Source of the DNA: Burkholderiales bacterium
GTDB lineage: Bacteria > Pseudomonadota > Gammaproteobacteria > Burkholderiales > Burkholderiaceae_C
Reading direction: 5' to 3'
Length of the DNA stretch: 64,000 nucleotides
Assembly (NCBI GenBank): GCA_016195825.1
Contig: JACPYV010000116.1
Location: 56,306-120,305 of the forward strand
The notes beneath the pieces are model-generated. The model did not search any database. It had not been told where the DNA came from and saw only the letters and a program-made list of their open reading frames with translations. Shown here piece after piece: positions 55,992 through 64,000 of the stretch. A program made the translations under genes and the position numbers. Numbering within the stretch: the stretch's first letter is position 1; each line of letters begins with the position of its first letter.

Positions 55992-57149
55992 CTAGATGAC
56001 GTTGGCTTCGAGCAGCGGCCGGCCATCCAGCAGCCGCTGCGGCGTGAGCGCTTCGATCAGCGGCGCATCCAGCCCCGCGATCAGCCGCGCCATCGACCAC
56101 CCCACCGCCGGCGCCTGCTGCATGCCGTGGCCCGAGAAGCCGCAGGCCGTGAAGGCGTTGCCCCAGCCTGGCAGCCGGCCTGCCAGGCCGTTGTGGTCGA
56201 AGGCGTTCATCTCGTAGTAGCCGGCCCAGGCCGAGCGCACGCGCAGCGCCTCCAGCGCCGGCACCCGGGCGGCCAGCGTGGGCCACAGTTGATCGTCGAA
56301 CAGGCCGTGGTCGATCTGGTCCAGCGGCGCCTCGGCCGGATCGTCCCCGCGTGGCGGACCGCCGGCCAAGATGAGTGAGCCCTCGGTGCGGAACCAGAAA
56401 CCGCTGGGGTCGATGACCAGCGGGCAGCCAGGCAGGGCAGCCGGTGTCTCCAGCACGAAGACGTCGCGCTTCCTGGCGCTGACCGGCAGCGTGAAGCCGA
56501 GGGCCTGGCCCAGCGGCGCACTCCAGGCGCCGCCCGCGATGACGAAGGCGTCGCCCACCACGCGCATGCCGTCCGCGCTGCGCACGCCGGTCACGCGGCC
56601 GGCGGCCGTGTCGAAACCCTGAGCCTCGGCATCGACGAAGCGCGCGCCGCAGGCCTTGGCTTTGCGGCGGAAAGCGCGGTGCAGCGCCGGGCCGTCGAAC
56701 CAGCCCTCGCCGCTCAGGCCCAGGGAGCCCAATGCCAGGTCGTCCACGGCCAGCCAGGGGAAGCGTGCGCTCAGCGCCGCGGGGCTCAGCAACGCCACGT
56801 CCACGCCTTCGCGGCGCTGCAGCGCATGCACGTCGCGCAGGCTCGCCGCGCCCGCCGGCGTGGCCAGGTAGAGGTAGCCCGGCTCCACCAGGCCGATGGC
56901 CGGGCTCTCGTCGGTCACGGCCAGCTCGGCCGCCACGCGGCGCAGGAAGTCGATGCTCCACCTCGACAAGGCCATGTTGACCGGCTGCGAGAACTGCTGG
57001 CGGATGGAGCTCAGCGACAGCGAGCTGGACGCCCGCGCAAAGGACGGGTCGCGCTCGACAACGGTGACCGCCGCGCCGTGGTCGCGGGCCAGGAAGCAGG
57101 CGGTGGCGGCGCCCATCACGCCGCCGCCGACGATGATGACGTCAGACAT
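55992..57149 (-). CDS. FAD-dependent oxidoreductase (DAO/glycine oxidase-like)
   Basis: A 385-residue protein with the FAD-binding start DVIIVGGGVMGAATACFLA (GxGxxG), followed by VTVVERDPSFARASS. The C-terminal part has the second FAD motif, GFSGHGMQQAPAVG, before a final helix. FGSRT-like features of DAO-family amine oxidases are present (SLSLSSIRQQFSQP near residue 45). The ATG at 57149 is preferred over a 50-codon upstream extension that lacks coding sense. It probably oxidises an amino acid or secondary amine. It is 18 bp from the divergent EamA transporter, which may move the substrate. Confidence 0.88.
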   Translation of the reverse strand: MSDVIIVGGGVMGAATACFLARDHGAAVTVVERDPSFARASSSLSLSSIRQQFSQPVNMALSRWSIDFLRRVAAELAVTDESPAIGLVEPGYLYLATPAGAASLRDVHALQRREGVDVALLSPAALSARFPWLAVDDLALGSLGLSGEGWFDGPALHRAFRRKAKACGARFVDAEAQGFDTAAGRVTGVRSADGMRVVGDAFVIAGGAWSAPLGQALGFTLPVSARKRDVFVLETPAALPGCPLVIDPSGFWFRTEGSLILAGGPPRGDDPAEAPLDQIDHGLFDDQLWPTLAARVPALEALRVRSAWAGYYEMNAFDHNGLAGRLPGWGNAFTACGFSGHGMQQAPAVGWSMARLIAGLDAPLIEALTPQRLLDGRPLLEANVI

Positions 57150-57167
57150 GCTGGCAGCATAGAGGCC

Positions 57168-58070
57168 ATGAGTTCCTCCTCCCGCCAGTCCCATCTCGAC
57201 CCCCGTGCCGTCTCGTTGCTGCTGCTGTGCTGCTTCCTCTGGGGCATCAACCAGGTCGCTGCCAAGGCCGCGCTGACGGAGATCGGGCCGCTGTGGCAAG
57301 CGGGGCTGCGCTCGGCGGTGGCGGGGCTGCTGGTGTGGCTGTGGTCGCTGTCACGCGGCATCCGGCTGTTCGAGCGCGATGGCAGCCTGGGAGGCGGCTT
57401 GCTGGCCGGCGCGCTGTTCGCGGCCGAATTCGCCTGCATCTTCGTGGGCCTGCAGTACACCAGCGCGTCGCGCATGGTGGTGTTCATCTACCTGTCGCCT
57501 TTCGTCGTGGCCCTGGGCATGCCGTGGATCGCGCACAGCGAGAAGCTGTCGGGCAGGCAGTGGGCGGGCCTGGTGCTGGCCTTCGGTGCGGTGGCATTTG
57601 CGTTTGTTGAGGGTTTCTCGTCGCCGCACAGCGATACCCAGGGCCCGCAATGGTGGGGCGACGCGCTGGGCGTGGCCGCGGCCGTGCTGTGGGGCGGCAT
57701 GATGTTGGCCATCCGGGGCACCCGGCTGAGCACCGCCGCCGCCGAGAAGACGCTGCTCTACCAGCTGGGCGTGTCGGCCCTGGCGCTGTGTGCCGCCGCC
57801 CTGTTCGCCGGTGAGGCGCTGCCGCTGAACTGGTCGCCGCGGCTCGTGGGCCTGTTCGGCTTCCAGGCCGTCGTCGTGTCCTTCGCCAGCTACCTTGCCT
57901 GGTTCTGGCTCATGCGCCATTACGCGGCGACCCGGCTGGCCGTCTTCACGCTCAGCACGCCGCTGTTCGGCCTGCTGGCGGGCGCGCTGCTGCTGGGTGA
58001 GGGCATCAGCACGCGGCTGGTGATGGCGCTGGTCGCGCTGGCGGCGGGCATCGTGCTGGTCAACCGCTGA
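57168..58070 (+). CDS. EamA/DMT-family transporter
   Basis: A 300-residue protein with ten likely spans in two repeated EamA units. Unit 1 begins LLLLCCFLWGINQVAAKAAL. Unit 2 begins GDALGVAAAVLWGGMMLAI after the EGFSSPHSDTQGPQWW loop. STPLFGLLAGALLLGE near the end is a family hallmark. It is a drug/metabolite-type exporter or importer of small metabolites. It faces the amine-oxidase-like gene across 18 bp. After 67 bp a GST gene follows on the same strand. Confidence 0.9.
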   Translation: MSSSSRQSHLDPRAVSLLLLCCFLWGINQVAAKAALTEIGPLWQAGLRSAVAGLLVWLWSLSRGIRLFERDGSLGGGLLAGALFAAEFACIFVGLQYTSASRMVVFIYLSPFVVALGMPWIAHSEKLSGRQWAGLVLAFGAVAFAFVEGFSSPHSDTQGPQWWGDALGVAAAVLWGGMMLAIRGTRLSTAAAEKTLLYQLGVSALALCAAALFAGEALPLNWSPRLVGLFGFQAVVVSFASYLAWFWLMRHYAATRLAVFTLSTPLFGLLAGALLLGEGISTRLVMALVALAAGIVLVNR

Positions 58071-58137
58071 TGTCACCGGCGCGCCAGGGCCTGTCAGGCG
58101 GCCTGCATAGACTGCGCGCTTCCAACAGGAGACACCC

Positions 58138-58803
58138 ATGATCACGCTCTGCGGCATCCCGCTCTCGAACTACTACAACAAGGCCAAGCTGGCCCTGCTG
58201 GAGAAGGGCATCCCCTTCACCGAAGAGTACGTGAAGACGCATTCGCATGACGACGCGGTGCTGAGCTGCTCGCCGCTGGGCAAGGTGCCCTTCATCAAGA
58301 CGCCGCAGGGCGCGCTGTGCGAGAGCCAGGTCATCGTCGACTACCTCGAAGCCGCCTACCCCGACACGCCGCGGCTGATCCCCGCCGACCCTTTCCAGGC
58401 CGCCAAGGTGCGCGAGCTGATCGCGTACGTGGAGCTGCACCTGGAGCTGGTCGCCCGCGAGCTGTATGCCGAGGCCTTCTTCGGCGGCCAGGTCAGCGAC
58501 GGCACCAAGAAGCGCGTGGCCCGCGTGCTGCCCGAGAACATCGCGGCCTTCAAGCGCCTGGCCCGGTTCGAGCCTTATCTCGCCGGCGACACGTTCACGA
58601 TGGCTGACTGCGCCGGCTGGGTCAGCCTGCCGCTGGTGGGCATGGCAACCAAGATCATCTACGGTGAAGACCTGCTTCAGGCCGGCGGTGTGGACTGGAA
58701 GCCCTACGCCAAGCTGATCGGCGAGCGCCCGCACGCCGTAAAGGTGTCTGCCGACCGCAAGGCCGACCAGGATCGGTCATTGGCCGCCAACCGCGCGAAC
58801 TGA
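58138..58803 (+). CDS. Glutathione S-transferase family protein
   Basis: A 221-residue two-domain GST. The thioredoxin-like domain (1-80) has ITLCGIPLSNYYNKAKLALLEKGIPF, the cis-Pro in GKVPFIKTP, and the ES motif in LCESQVIVDYLE that binds glutathione. The helical domain holds VARVLPENIAAFKRL and the N-capping FTMADCAGW. The probable catalytic residue is Ser10 or Tyr near NYYNK; which one is not certain. AGGAG precedes the ATG. It probably conjugates or reduces electrophiles. The CYTH-CHAD gene starts 6 bp after its stop. Confidence 0.9.
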   Translation: MITLCGIPLSNYYNKAKLALLEKGIPFTEEYVKTHSHDDAVLSCSPLGKVPFIKTPQGALCESQVIVDYLEAAYPDTPRLIPADPFQAAKVRELIAYVELHLELVARELYAEAFFGGQVSDGTKKRVARVLPENIAAFKRLARFEPYLAGDTFTMADCAGWVSLPLVGMATKIIYGEDLLQAGGVDWKPYAKLIGERPHAVKVSADRKADQDRSLAANRAN

Positions 58804-58809
58804 GCCCCC

Positions 58810-60300
58810 TTGCCCCAGCACGCCGAGATCGAACTGAAGTTCCTCGTCCCCGCGGCGTCCCGTGCGGCGCTGGTGGCCGAGCTGACTGGGCGTGGCACGG
58901 CGCGGCGGGTGGCGTTGACGGCGTCCTACCTCGACACTCCCGACCTGCGTCTCGCCCGCGGGGGCCTGGCCTGGCGGCTGCGGCGCGAGGGCGGGCGCTG
59001 GGTGCAGGCGCTGAAGTCCGCGGGGGCGGGCACGCTGGAACGCTTCGAGCACGAGGTCCAGCGCCCCGACGCAACACCTGACGCCGCCGCCCACGCCGAC
59101 ACCGTGCCCGGCCGCGAGCTGGCCGGGCTGCTGGCCGACGCGCGGAAAGATGGCCTCGAAGCCGGCGTTCGCTTCCAGACCCAGGTGCGGCGGCTGGCGC
59201 GCCGCGTGCGCACGCGTGGCGCCGTCGTCGAGATCGCGTTCGACGAAGGCCGCGTGCTCGCCGGGGATGCGGTGCTGCGCCTGCGCGAGGTGGAGTTCGA
59301 GCTGGTGTCAGGCTCGGTCGCGGCCCTGCTGGCCCTCGCCGAGCGCTGGCGCCAGCGCTTCGGCCTCATCCTGGACCCGCGCAACAAGGCCGAGCGCGGC
59401 CATGCGCTGGCCTGCGGCGGCCTGGATGCGCCGCTGCGCAAGGCCCGCGTGCCGCGCTACGCCAAGGGGGCCAGCGCGGCCGAGGCCTTCGCTGCGGTGC
59501 TGGATGAATGCCTGGCCCAGGTCAACCGCAATGCCATCGCCCTGGCCGAGAGCGGGACCGCGCAGCGTGCCGAGCAGGTGCACCAGTGCCGCGTCGGCAT
59601 CCGCCGGCTGCGCAGCGCTTTGCGCGCCTTCCAGGGCTGGGTGGCCGAGCCGCCGGTCGAACTGGTGGACGGCCTGCGCACGCTGTTCGCGGCCCTGGGC
59701 GCCACGCGCGACCGCGACGTGCTGGGCAGCGGCGTCGCGGCCGAACTGGCGCAGGCCGGTGCCCCGCCGCTGACCCTGCCGGCCGACCCCGGCGCCCCCG
59801 ACCCCGCCGCCCTGATGCGGGCCAGCGACACGCAGCGCCTGTTGCTGGCCTGGGTCACCTGGCGCGCGGGGCTGGCGTCAGTTGCCGCGCCGCCTGCCCC
59901 GGCGTCCAAGGGCTCGTTCAAACGCCAGGCCCGCCTACGGCTGCGCCGCTGGCACAAGCGTCTGGCGGCCGGCGGCCAGGCGTTCGACGAACTCGAAGCC
60001 GCGGCCCTGCATGCGTTGCGTAAGCAGGTGAAGCGCCAACGCTACGCCCTGGAATTCTTCGCGCCGCTGCTCCCGCGCAAGCCGGCCGCTCGGTACCTCC
60101 AGGCGCTGGCTGCGGCCCAGCTGGGCCTGGGCGAGATCAACGACCTCGTCGTCGCTCGCGCCGCCTACCAGGCGCGGGTGTCCAGCGACCCGGCGGCCTG
60201 GTTTGCTGTCGGCTGGCTGACGGCCCGCATCGCCGAAGTCCGGGGCCGGGCACGCGAGGAACTGGGCCACCTCGCGGCCGTGGCGCCATTGCCGCGCTGA
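58810..60300 (+). CDS. CYTH-CHAD domain protein, probable inorganic triphosphatase
   Basis: A 496-residue protein from a TTG start. Residues 1-200 are a CYTH domain opening with the ExExK motif in AEIELKFLV, with SYLDTPDLRLARGGLAWRLRREGGRWVQALK and later DPRNKAERG. Residues 235-490 are a CHAD domain, rich in helices, with the signature EQVHQCRVGIRRLRSALRAF and later LHALRKQVKRQRYALEF. CYTH domains of this kind hydrolyse inorganic triphosphate, and CHAD domains bind polyphosphate. Both domains look intact. It follows the GST gene at 6 bp. Confidence 0.92.
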   Translation: MPQHAEIELKFLVPAASRAALVAELTGRGTARRVALTASYLDTPDLRLARGGLAWRLRREGGRWVQALKSAGAGTLERFEHEVQRPDATPDAAAHADTVPGRELAGLLADARKDGLEAGVRFQTQVRRLARRVRTRGAVVEIAFDEGRVLAGDAVLRLREVEFELVSGSVAALLALAERWRQRFGLILDPRNKAERGHALACGGLDAPLRKARVPRYAKGASAAEAFAAVLDECLAQVNRNAIALAESGTAQRAEQVHQCRVGIRRLRSALRAFQGWVAEPPVELVDGLRTLFAALGATRDRDVLGSGVAAELAQAGAPPLTLPADPGAPDPAALMRASDTQRLLLAWVTWRAGLASVAAPPAPASKGSFKRQARLRLRRWHKRLAAGGQAFDELEAAALHALRKQVKRQRYALEFFAPLLPRKPAARYLQALAAAQLGLGEINDLVVARAAYQARVSSDPAAWFAVGWLTARIAEVRGRAREELGHLAAVAPLPR

Positions 60301-60387
60301 GAAGCCCTGCCACTGCGACATTTGTTGCGATTGGCGACGGGCGGTGGCGCCTAAACTGATCAGCCCGCACCCGCACGAGTTCTCGCC

Positions 60388-62454
60388 ATGAAGTCCCTGC
60401 GCCCGCTGTTGACTGCCTTTGTTGCCGCCGCGTTGACCGTGCCCGCGCTGGCCCAGGCCCAGGCTGAGCCCGAAGCCCGGGTCATCGTGCGCTTCAAGCC
60501 GCAGGCCGACAGCGTGCGCGCCAAGGCGCTGAGCGCAAGGGCCACCCGCGGCGAGGCGCGCGAGGTCGCGCAGACTCGCGCGACCGGCCTGGGCCTACGC
60601 ACCGGCCAGGCTCTTCGGGCTGGGCTGAGCCTGGACGAGCGCACCCACGTCGTCCTGGCGCGCGGCATGACGGGTGCGCAGCTTGCAAAGCGGCTTGCGG
60701 CCGACCCCGAGGTGGAGCTGGCCGTGGTGGACCAGCGCCGCAAGCACATGGTCTTGCCCAGCGACCCGCTGTTCGGCGGTGCCGCCGTGAACGCGGAGAC
60801 CACCTCCGGCGGCATCCCCGCCCGCGTCATCGACCAGTGGTACCTGAAGGCCCCCAGCAGCACGCCGGGCCAGGTCGTCTCTAGCATCAACGCGCCCGCC
60901 GCCTGGGACGTGACGACGGGTGCCGCCAGCGTCATCGTGGCTGTGCTGGACACCGGCGTGCGCCCGGACCATCCGGACCTGGCGGGCAAATTTGTCGGTG
61001 GCTACGACATGATCGGCTACGGCAGCCCCGGGGCCATGTCGACCGCCATCGCCAATGACGGCGACGGCAGCGACGCCGACGCGTCCGACCCGGGCGACTG
61101 GGTCAGCGCGGCCGACGTGTCGGGCGGCACGCTGGGCAGTGGCTGCGACAGCACCGATGTCGCCAACAGCTCGTGGCACGGCACGCGCGTGTCCGGCCTG
61201 ATCGGCGCGCTCAGCAACAACAGTGTGGGCATGGCCGGCGTCGGCTGGGGGCTGAAGCTGCTGCCCGTGCGCGTGCTGGGCAAGTGCGGCGGCTACGACA
61301 GCGACATCATGGCCGGCATGCGCTGGGCCGCCGGCATCGCCGTGCCGGGCCTGCCCGCCAATCCCAACAAGGCCAAGGTGCTCAACCTCAGCCTGGGCGG
61401 CGGCGGCAGCTGCGGCACGACCGGCACCGGCGGCCTCTACCGCGACACCATCACCCAGGTCAACGCGGCCGGCGCCACCATCGTCGTCGCGGCCGGCAAC
61501 TCGGAGGGCCAGGCCGTGGGCCTGCCGGGCAATTGCCCCGGCGTCATCACCGTGGCGGCGCTGCGCCACGTCGGCACCAAGGTTGGCTTCTCCAGCGTCG
61601 GCAGCGAGGTCACCATCGCCGCGCCGGGCGGCAACTGCATCAACATCGGTGTCGGCCAGCCCTGCCTCTACCCCATGGTCAGCACGACCAACGCCGGCAC
61701 TACATCGCCGGTGGCCTACGCGGGCGATGGCATCTACACAGGCAGCAACGCTTCAGTCGGCACCAGCTTCTCGGCGCCCATCGTCAGCGGCATCGTGGGC
61801 CTGATGGCCTCGGTGCGGCCCGGCCTGACCTCGGTCGAGGCGACGCAGATCCTCAAGCTGACGTCGCGGCCCTTCCCGACCAGCGGCGGCACCGCTGGCG
61901 TGCCGGCCTGTGCCGCACCCAGCACGGCTGTGCAGGACGAGTGCTACTGCACCACCAGCACCTGTGGGGCCGGCATGGTGGACGCGTTCGCCGCCGTCAC
62001 GGCCGCCAACGCGCTGAATGGCGCGACCATCGCCGTCACGCAGTCGCCCGCCAGCGGCCTGACCGCCGGCCAGACGCTGACGCTGACCGCTGCTGCCAGC
62101 GGCCTGGCCAGCGGGCGCTCGGTGGCGTCCACGGCCTGGGTCATCGCCAACAACGGCGGCATCGTCAGCGCCTTCGCGTCCGGCGCCAACACGGCGACGG
62201 CGACCATCACGCCCACGGCAGCTGGCAGCTTCACGGTGCGCGCCGACGTGACCGACAACCTGGGCTACGTCTACAGCCAGACGGCTACCGTCAGCGTCGC
62301 GGCGGCGCCGGTCGTCACGCCGCCGCCCACCTCGGGTGGCGGTGGAGGCGGCGGTGCGGTCAGCGTGGCCTGGCTGGCGGCGCTGCTGCTGGCAGCCCTC
62401 AGCTTGACGCCGCGGGCGCTGCCGAAGCGGCAGGCGCTGCGCTGCAGGCCCTGA
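60388..62454 (+). CDS. Subtilisin-family (S8) protease with GlyGly-CTERM tail
   Basis: A 688-residue exported protease. A signal peptide (1-25) and an I9-like prodomain (to about 120) lead the S8 domain with Asp188 in AVLDTGVRPDHPD, His264 in SSWHGTRVSGL and Ser460 in GTSFSAPIVSG. Several Cys suggest disulfides. A beta-sandwich domain follows (about 545-640). The end has a run of seven Gly (about 653-659), a hydrophobic span (VAWLAALLLAALSL) and a basic tail, the GlyGly-CTERM pattern recognised by rhombosortase. The last 56 bp overlap the convergent SPOR-like gene. A TAAACT -10-like box lies near 60352. Confidence 0.93.
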   Translation: MKSLRPLLTAFVAAALTVPALAQAQAEPEARVIVRFKPQADSVRAKALSARATRGEAREVAQTRATGLGLRTGQALRAGLSLDERTHVVLARGMTGAQLAKRLAADPEVELAVVDQRRKHMVLPSDPLFGGAAVNAETTSGGIPARVIDQWYLKAPSSTPGQVVSSINAPAAWDVTTGAASVIVAVLDTGVRPDHPDLAGKFVGGYDMIGYGSPGAMSTAIANDGDGSDADASDPGDWVSAADVSGGTLGSGCDSTDVANSSWHGTRVSGLIGALSNNSVGMAGVGWGLKLLPVRVLGKCGGYDSDIMAGMRWAAGIAVPGLPANPNKAKVLNLSLGGGGSCGTTGTGGLYRDTITQVNAAGATIVVAAGNSEGQAVGLPGNCPGVITVAALRHVGTKVGFSSVGSEVTIAAPGGNCINIGVGQPCLYPMVSTTNAGTTSPVAYAGDGIYTGSNASVGTSFSAPIVSGIVGLMASVRPGLTSVEATQILKLTSRPFPTSGGTAGVPACAAPSTAVQDECYCTTSTCGAGMVDAFAAVTAANALNGATIAVTQSPASGLTAGQTLTLTAAASGLASGRSVASTAWVIANNGGIVSAFASGANTATATITPTAAGSFTVRADVTDNLGYVYSQTATVSVAAAPVVTPPPTSGGGGGGGAVSVAWLAALLLAALSLTPRALPKRQALRCRP

Positions 62455-63073
62455 AGCCGGCGGCCAGCGCCGGTTCCTTGGCTGCCTTGAGCCTGGCGGC
62501 GAGCAGGCCGTCGGCCTGCGCGATGACGAGGGTGTGGCGGGTCAGAGGCGCCTTCAGTGCCAGCACGCGCAAGCCCTTGAGGCCGCGCTTGTCCAGCGCC
62601 GCCACATCGGCCGCAGCCTCCGCCGGACTGGCGTGCCGGCCCAGCACGAAGGCGGGCTGCTCGGCGGGCAGGCCTTCCAGCGGCTCGAAATTCAGGCGCA
62701 GCTGCTTGTAGGTGGCCTCCTTGCGGGCGCGGAACTCCGGGTCGGACAGCTTGATGGTGGCCACCACCCACACGCCGGCCTGCTCGCTGCTGCGCACCTG
62801 GGCCTCGGCGCCCAGGCCATGCAGCGCGGTCTGGGCGGCGGCCAGTGCGGCGTCGCCGTCCAGCGGGCCCAGCTCCAGGCAGCTGCGCTGGGCCAGCGCG
62901 GCTGCGGCGCTGGCCGCCAGCGGCTGGATGCGCTCCGGGTGCTGCTGGGCCGCGACGCGCTGGGGCTCGCGGCCGCCATCGGCCGGCAGGCCCGTGACGG
63001 CGTCCAGCCAGCCGCGCGACCAGATGAAGAACAGGGCGTTCACCGCCAGCAGCACCAGCACCACCACGCGCAT
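62399..63073 (-). CDS. SPOR-like domain protein with N-terminal membrane anchor
   Basis: A 224-residue protein. Residues 2-19 (RVVVLVLLAVNALFFIWS) form an N-terminal membrane anchor. The middle (CLELGPLDGDAALAAAQTALHGLG) and end (AFVLGRHASPAEAAADVAAL and RGLKGLRVLALKAP) resemble SPOR folds that bind peptidoglycan. The ATG at 63073 overlaps the birA stop as TGATG; a GTG one codon earlier is also possible. A SPOR-like protein after birA is common in Burkholderiales. The Ala/Ser-rich C-terminal end overlaps the protease gene by 56 bp. Confidence 0.75.
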   Translation of the reverse strand: MRVVVLVLLAVNALFFIWSRGWLDAVTGLPADGGREPQRVAAQQHPERIQPLAASAAAALAQRSCLELGPLDGDAALAAAQTALHGLGAEAQVRSSEQAGVWVVATIKLSDPEFRARKEATYKQLRLNFEPLEGLPAEQPAFVLGRHASPAEAAADVAALDKRGLKGLRVLALKAPLTRHTLVIAQADGLLAARLKAAKEPALAAGFRACSAAPAASAAPAASS

Positions 63074-63804
63074 CACAGGGACTTCTCCAGTCTGAGGCTC
63101 AGTTCACCGCCGCTGAGGGTCAGCAGCCCGGCGGCGGTCTCCAGCAGCAACTCGCCGCGGGGGCTGACACCGCGCGCGATGCCGGGCTGCTCGCCCACGC
63201 GCACCGGCTGGCCGGCGGTCAGGTCTCGCCGCTCGAACGCGGCCTGCCAGGGCGCGAAGCCCAGCGTCTCGAAGTCGGCCAGCATCGCCCGCAGCGCGGG
63301 GGCCAGTCGGTCCAGTGTGGTGCTGGCGGTAGCGGCCGGGTCCAGCGTGTGCAGTGCCGCGTGGCCGCTGGCGAAAGTGCTGCGGTCCACATCGGTGGGC
63401 AAGGGCTGCAAGTTGATGCCGATGCCGATGACCACGCCACGGCGCTGATCGGGCAGCGGCACGGTCTCGATGAGGATGCCGCCCAGCTTGGCGCCGTCCA
63501 GGAACAGGTCATTGGGCCACTTCAGTCGGATGCGCCCGGCCGCGGGGTCCAGTACGTCGGCCACCGTGCAGCCGACGGCCAGCGACAGGCCGGACAGGTC
63601 CAAGTCGGCGGGTAGCGTCATGGCGACGGAGAAGGTAAGCGCGGCATCGTCACCGGCTTGATCGGTCAGCCAGGCCCGCCCGAGCCGGCCGCGGCCAGCG
63701 GTCTGGCGGCTGGCAGAGACCAGCAGCGGCCCGCCGCCTTCGCGCAGGTGCTGAAGCGCCTCGGTGTTGGTCGAGCCGCATTCGGCGAGATGGCGCCGTT
63801 CCAT
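63073..63804 (-). CDS. birA: Biotin--[acetyl-CoA-carboxylase] ligase
   Basis: A 243-residue monofunctional biotin protein ligase without an N-terminal HTH, so it cannot act as the bio repressor. It has AECGSTNTEAL, the biotinyl-AMP loop SASRQTAGRGRLGRAW (the family's GRGRxGR), IRLKWPNDLFLDGAKLGGILIE, and GIGINL. The C-terminal SH3-like domain is seen at VRVGEQPGIARGVSPRGELLLET. It attaches biotin to the carboxyl carrier protein. It starts 4 bp after the SET-domain gene and overlaps the SPOR-like gene's start, forming a three-gene run. Confidence 0.94.
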   Translation of the reverse strand: MERRHLAECGSTNTEALQHLREGGGPLLVSASRQTAGRGRLGRAWLTDQAGDDAALTFSVAMTLPADLDLSGLSLAVGCTVADVLDPAAGRIRLKWPNDLFLDGAKLGGILIETVPLPDQRRGVVIGIGINLQPLPTDVDRSTFASGHAALHTLDPAATASTTLDRLAPALRAMLADFETLGFAPWQAAFERRDLTAGQPVRVGEQPGIARGVSPRGELLLETAAGLLTLSGGELSLRLEKSL

Positions 63805-63808
63805 GGTG

Positions 63809-64000
63809 TCAGCGACGCTTGGGGGCCAACATCGTGCCGCGGCAGGTCAGCGCACCACACCAGCAGGCGAACTGCTTCTTGACCTTGGCCGTGTGGCGCT
63901 CGTCCAGCACCAGGCCGTAGTCGTAGAACAGCTCCTCGCCGGGCGCCAGGTCGCGCAGCGCGTTGATGAAGACGCGGCCGTCGACCTCGTCGGCCTCGAA
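63809..64000 (-). CDS. SET-domain protein, C-terminal part (truncated by window edge)
   Basis: Only the last 63 codons are visible, on the minus strand. They read as the end of a SET lysine-methyltransferase domain: GRVFINALRDLAPGEELFYDYG with the catalytic-pocket Tyr. A post-SET-like CWCGALTCRGTML follows, whose Cys normally bind zinc with another SET Cys. The protein ends APKRR. The start lies beyond the window. Bacterial SET proteins of this small type are of unknown substrate. The stop is 4 bp from the birA start on the same strand. Confidence 0.85.
   Translation of the reverse strand, partial: FEADEVDGRVFINALRDLAPGEELFYDYGLVLDERHTAKVKKQFACWCGALTCRGTMLAPKRR

Noticed and set aside
1..64000. 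CRISPR arrays, integrases, transposases, toxin-antitoxin pairs
   Set aside because: Read for direct repeats with regular spacers and for typical motifs; none found.

Overview
The window is one GC-rich chromosomal stretch of a betaproteobacterium, most likely Burkholderiales of the Rubrivivax/Roseateles type. This rests on recognition rather than a search. The signs are dense 4-bp stop/start overlaps, a DUF3567 gene (a Burkholderiales family), the glnE/yhdP/nitrilase neighbourhood, a rhombosortase, and the order birA followed by a SPOR-like protein. I see no prophage, transposase or CRISPR array. The sequence is cut at both ends: a LytTR response regulator on the left and a SET-domain protein on the right.

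Left third (1-30 kb). A LysR regulator faces a bile-acid/sodium-symporter-like carrier. SoxR, ferredoxin-NADP reductase and an unknown exported protein form a co-directional run, with a questin-oxidase-like gene divergent from soxR. An XRE-cupin regulator is coupled to a GNAT acetyltransferase, followed by a low-GC membrane gene that looks frameshifted. Next come a double-AAA ATPase with DUF3567, a degenerate fumarylacetoacetase-fold protein coupled to a nucleoside hydrolase, and a two-gene run of an HDAC-like deacetylase and a Pat-type acyl-CoA synthetase/acetyltransferase. Further right are a GAF-GGDEF cyclase, DUF4197, a ProQ RNA chaperone, an M17 aminopeptidase, a 59-aa small gene with its own terminator, a DTW-domain enzyme, DsbD plus a redoxin, SDR plus AraC regulator, glutaminase and an RNA-methyltransferase-like protein.

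Middle (30-36 kb). A haem c (CxxCH) HAMP membrane sensor lies directly upstream of a soluble Ser/Thr kinase. Beyond it is the most unusual locus of the window. On one strand, in order, lie a tRNA-like gene with an aberrant anticodon arm, an HNH endonuclease, a T-arm minihelix, a second tRNA-like gene and a slipin. Slipins are known partners of bacterial RNA-repair genes, but no rtcA, rtcB or rtcR is visible here. A small terminator-backed ORF and a small HTH-like protein with an inverted-repeat operator follow.

Right half (36-64 kb). A lipid-type cluster holds an alpha/beta hydrolase with a Cys nucleophile, an ACP and a frameshifted ketosynthase. Then come a two-component system split by a hairpin element, a 2OG-oxygenase-like protein, GAF plus pseudo-receiver, a lipoprotein, an MFS carrier, nitrilase, YhdP, GlnE, rhombosortase, VOC/ArsR/unknown, a dehalogenase-like hydrolase facing a GlxA-type regulator, a DAO oxidoreductase, EamA, GST, CYTH-CHAD, a subtilisin-like protease with a GlyGly-CTERM tail (the expected rhombosortase substrate type), a SPOR-like protein and BirA.

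All functional names rest on motif recognition by eye. No alignment, structure prediction or database search was run.
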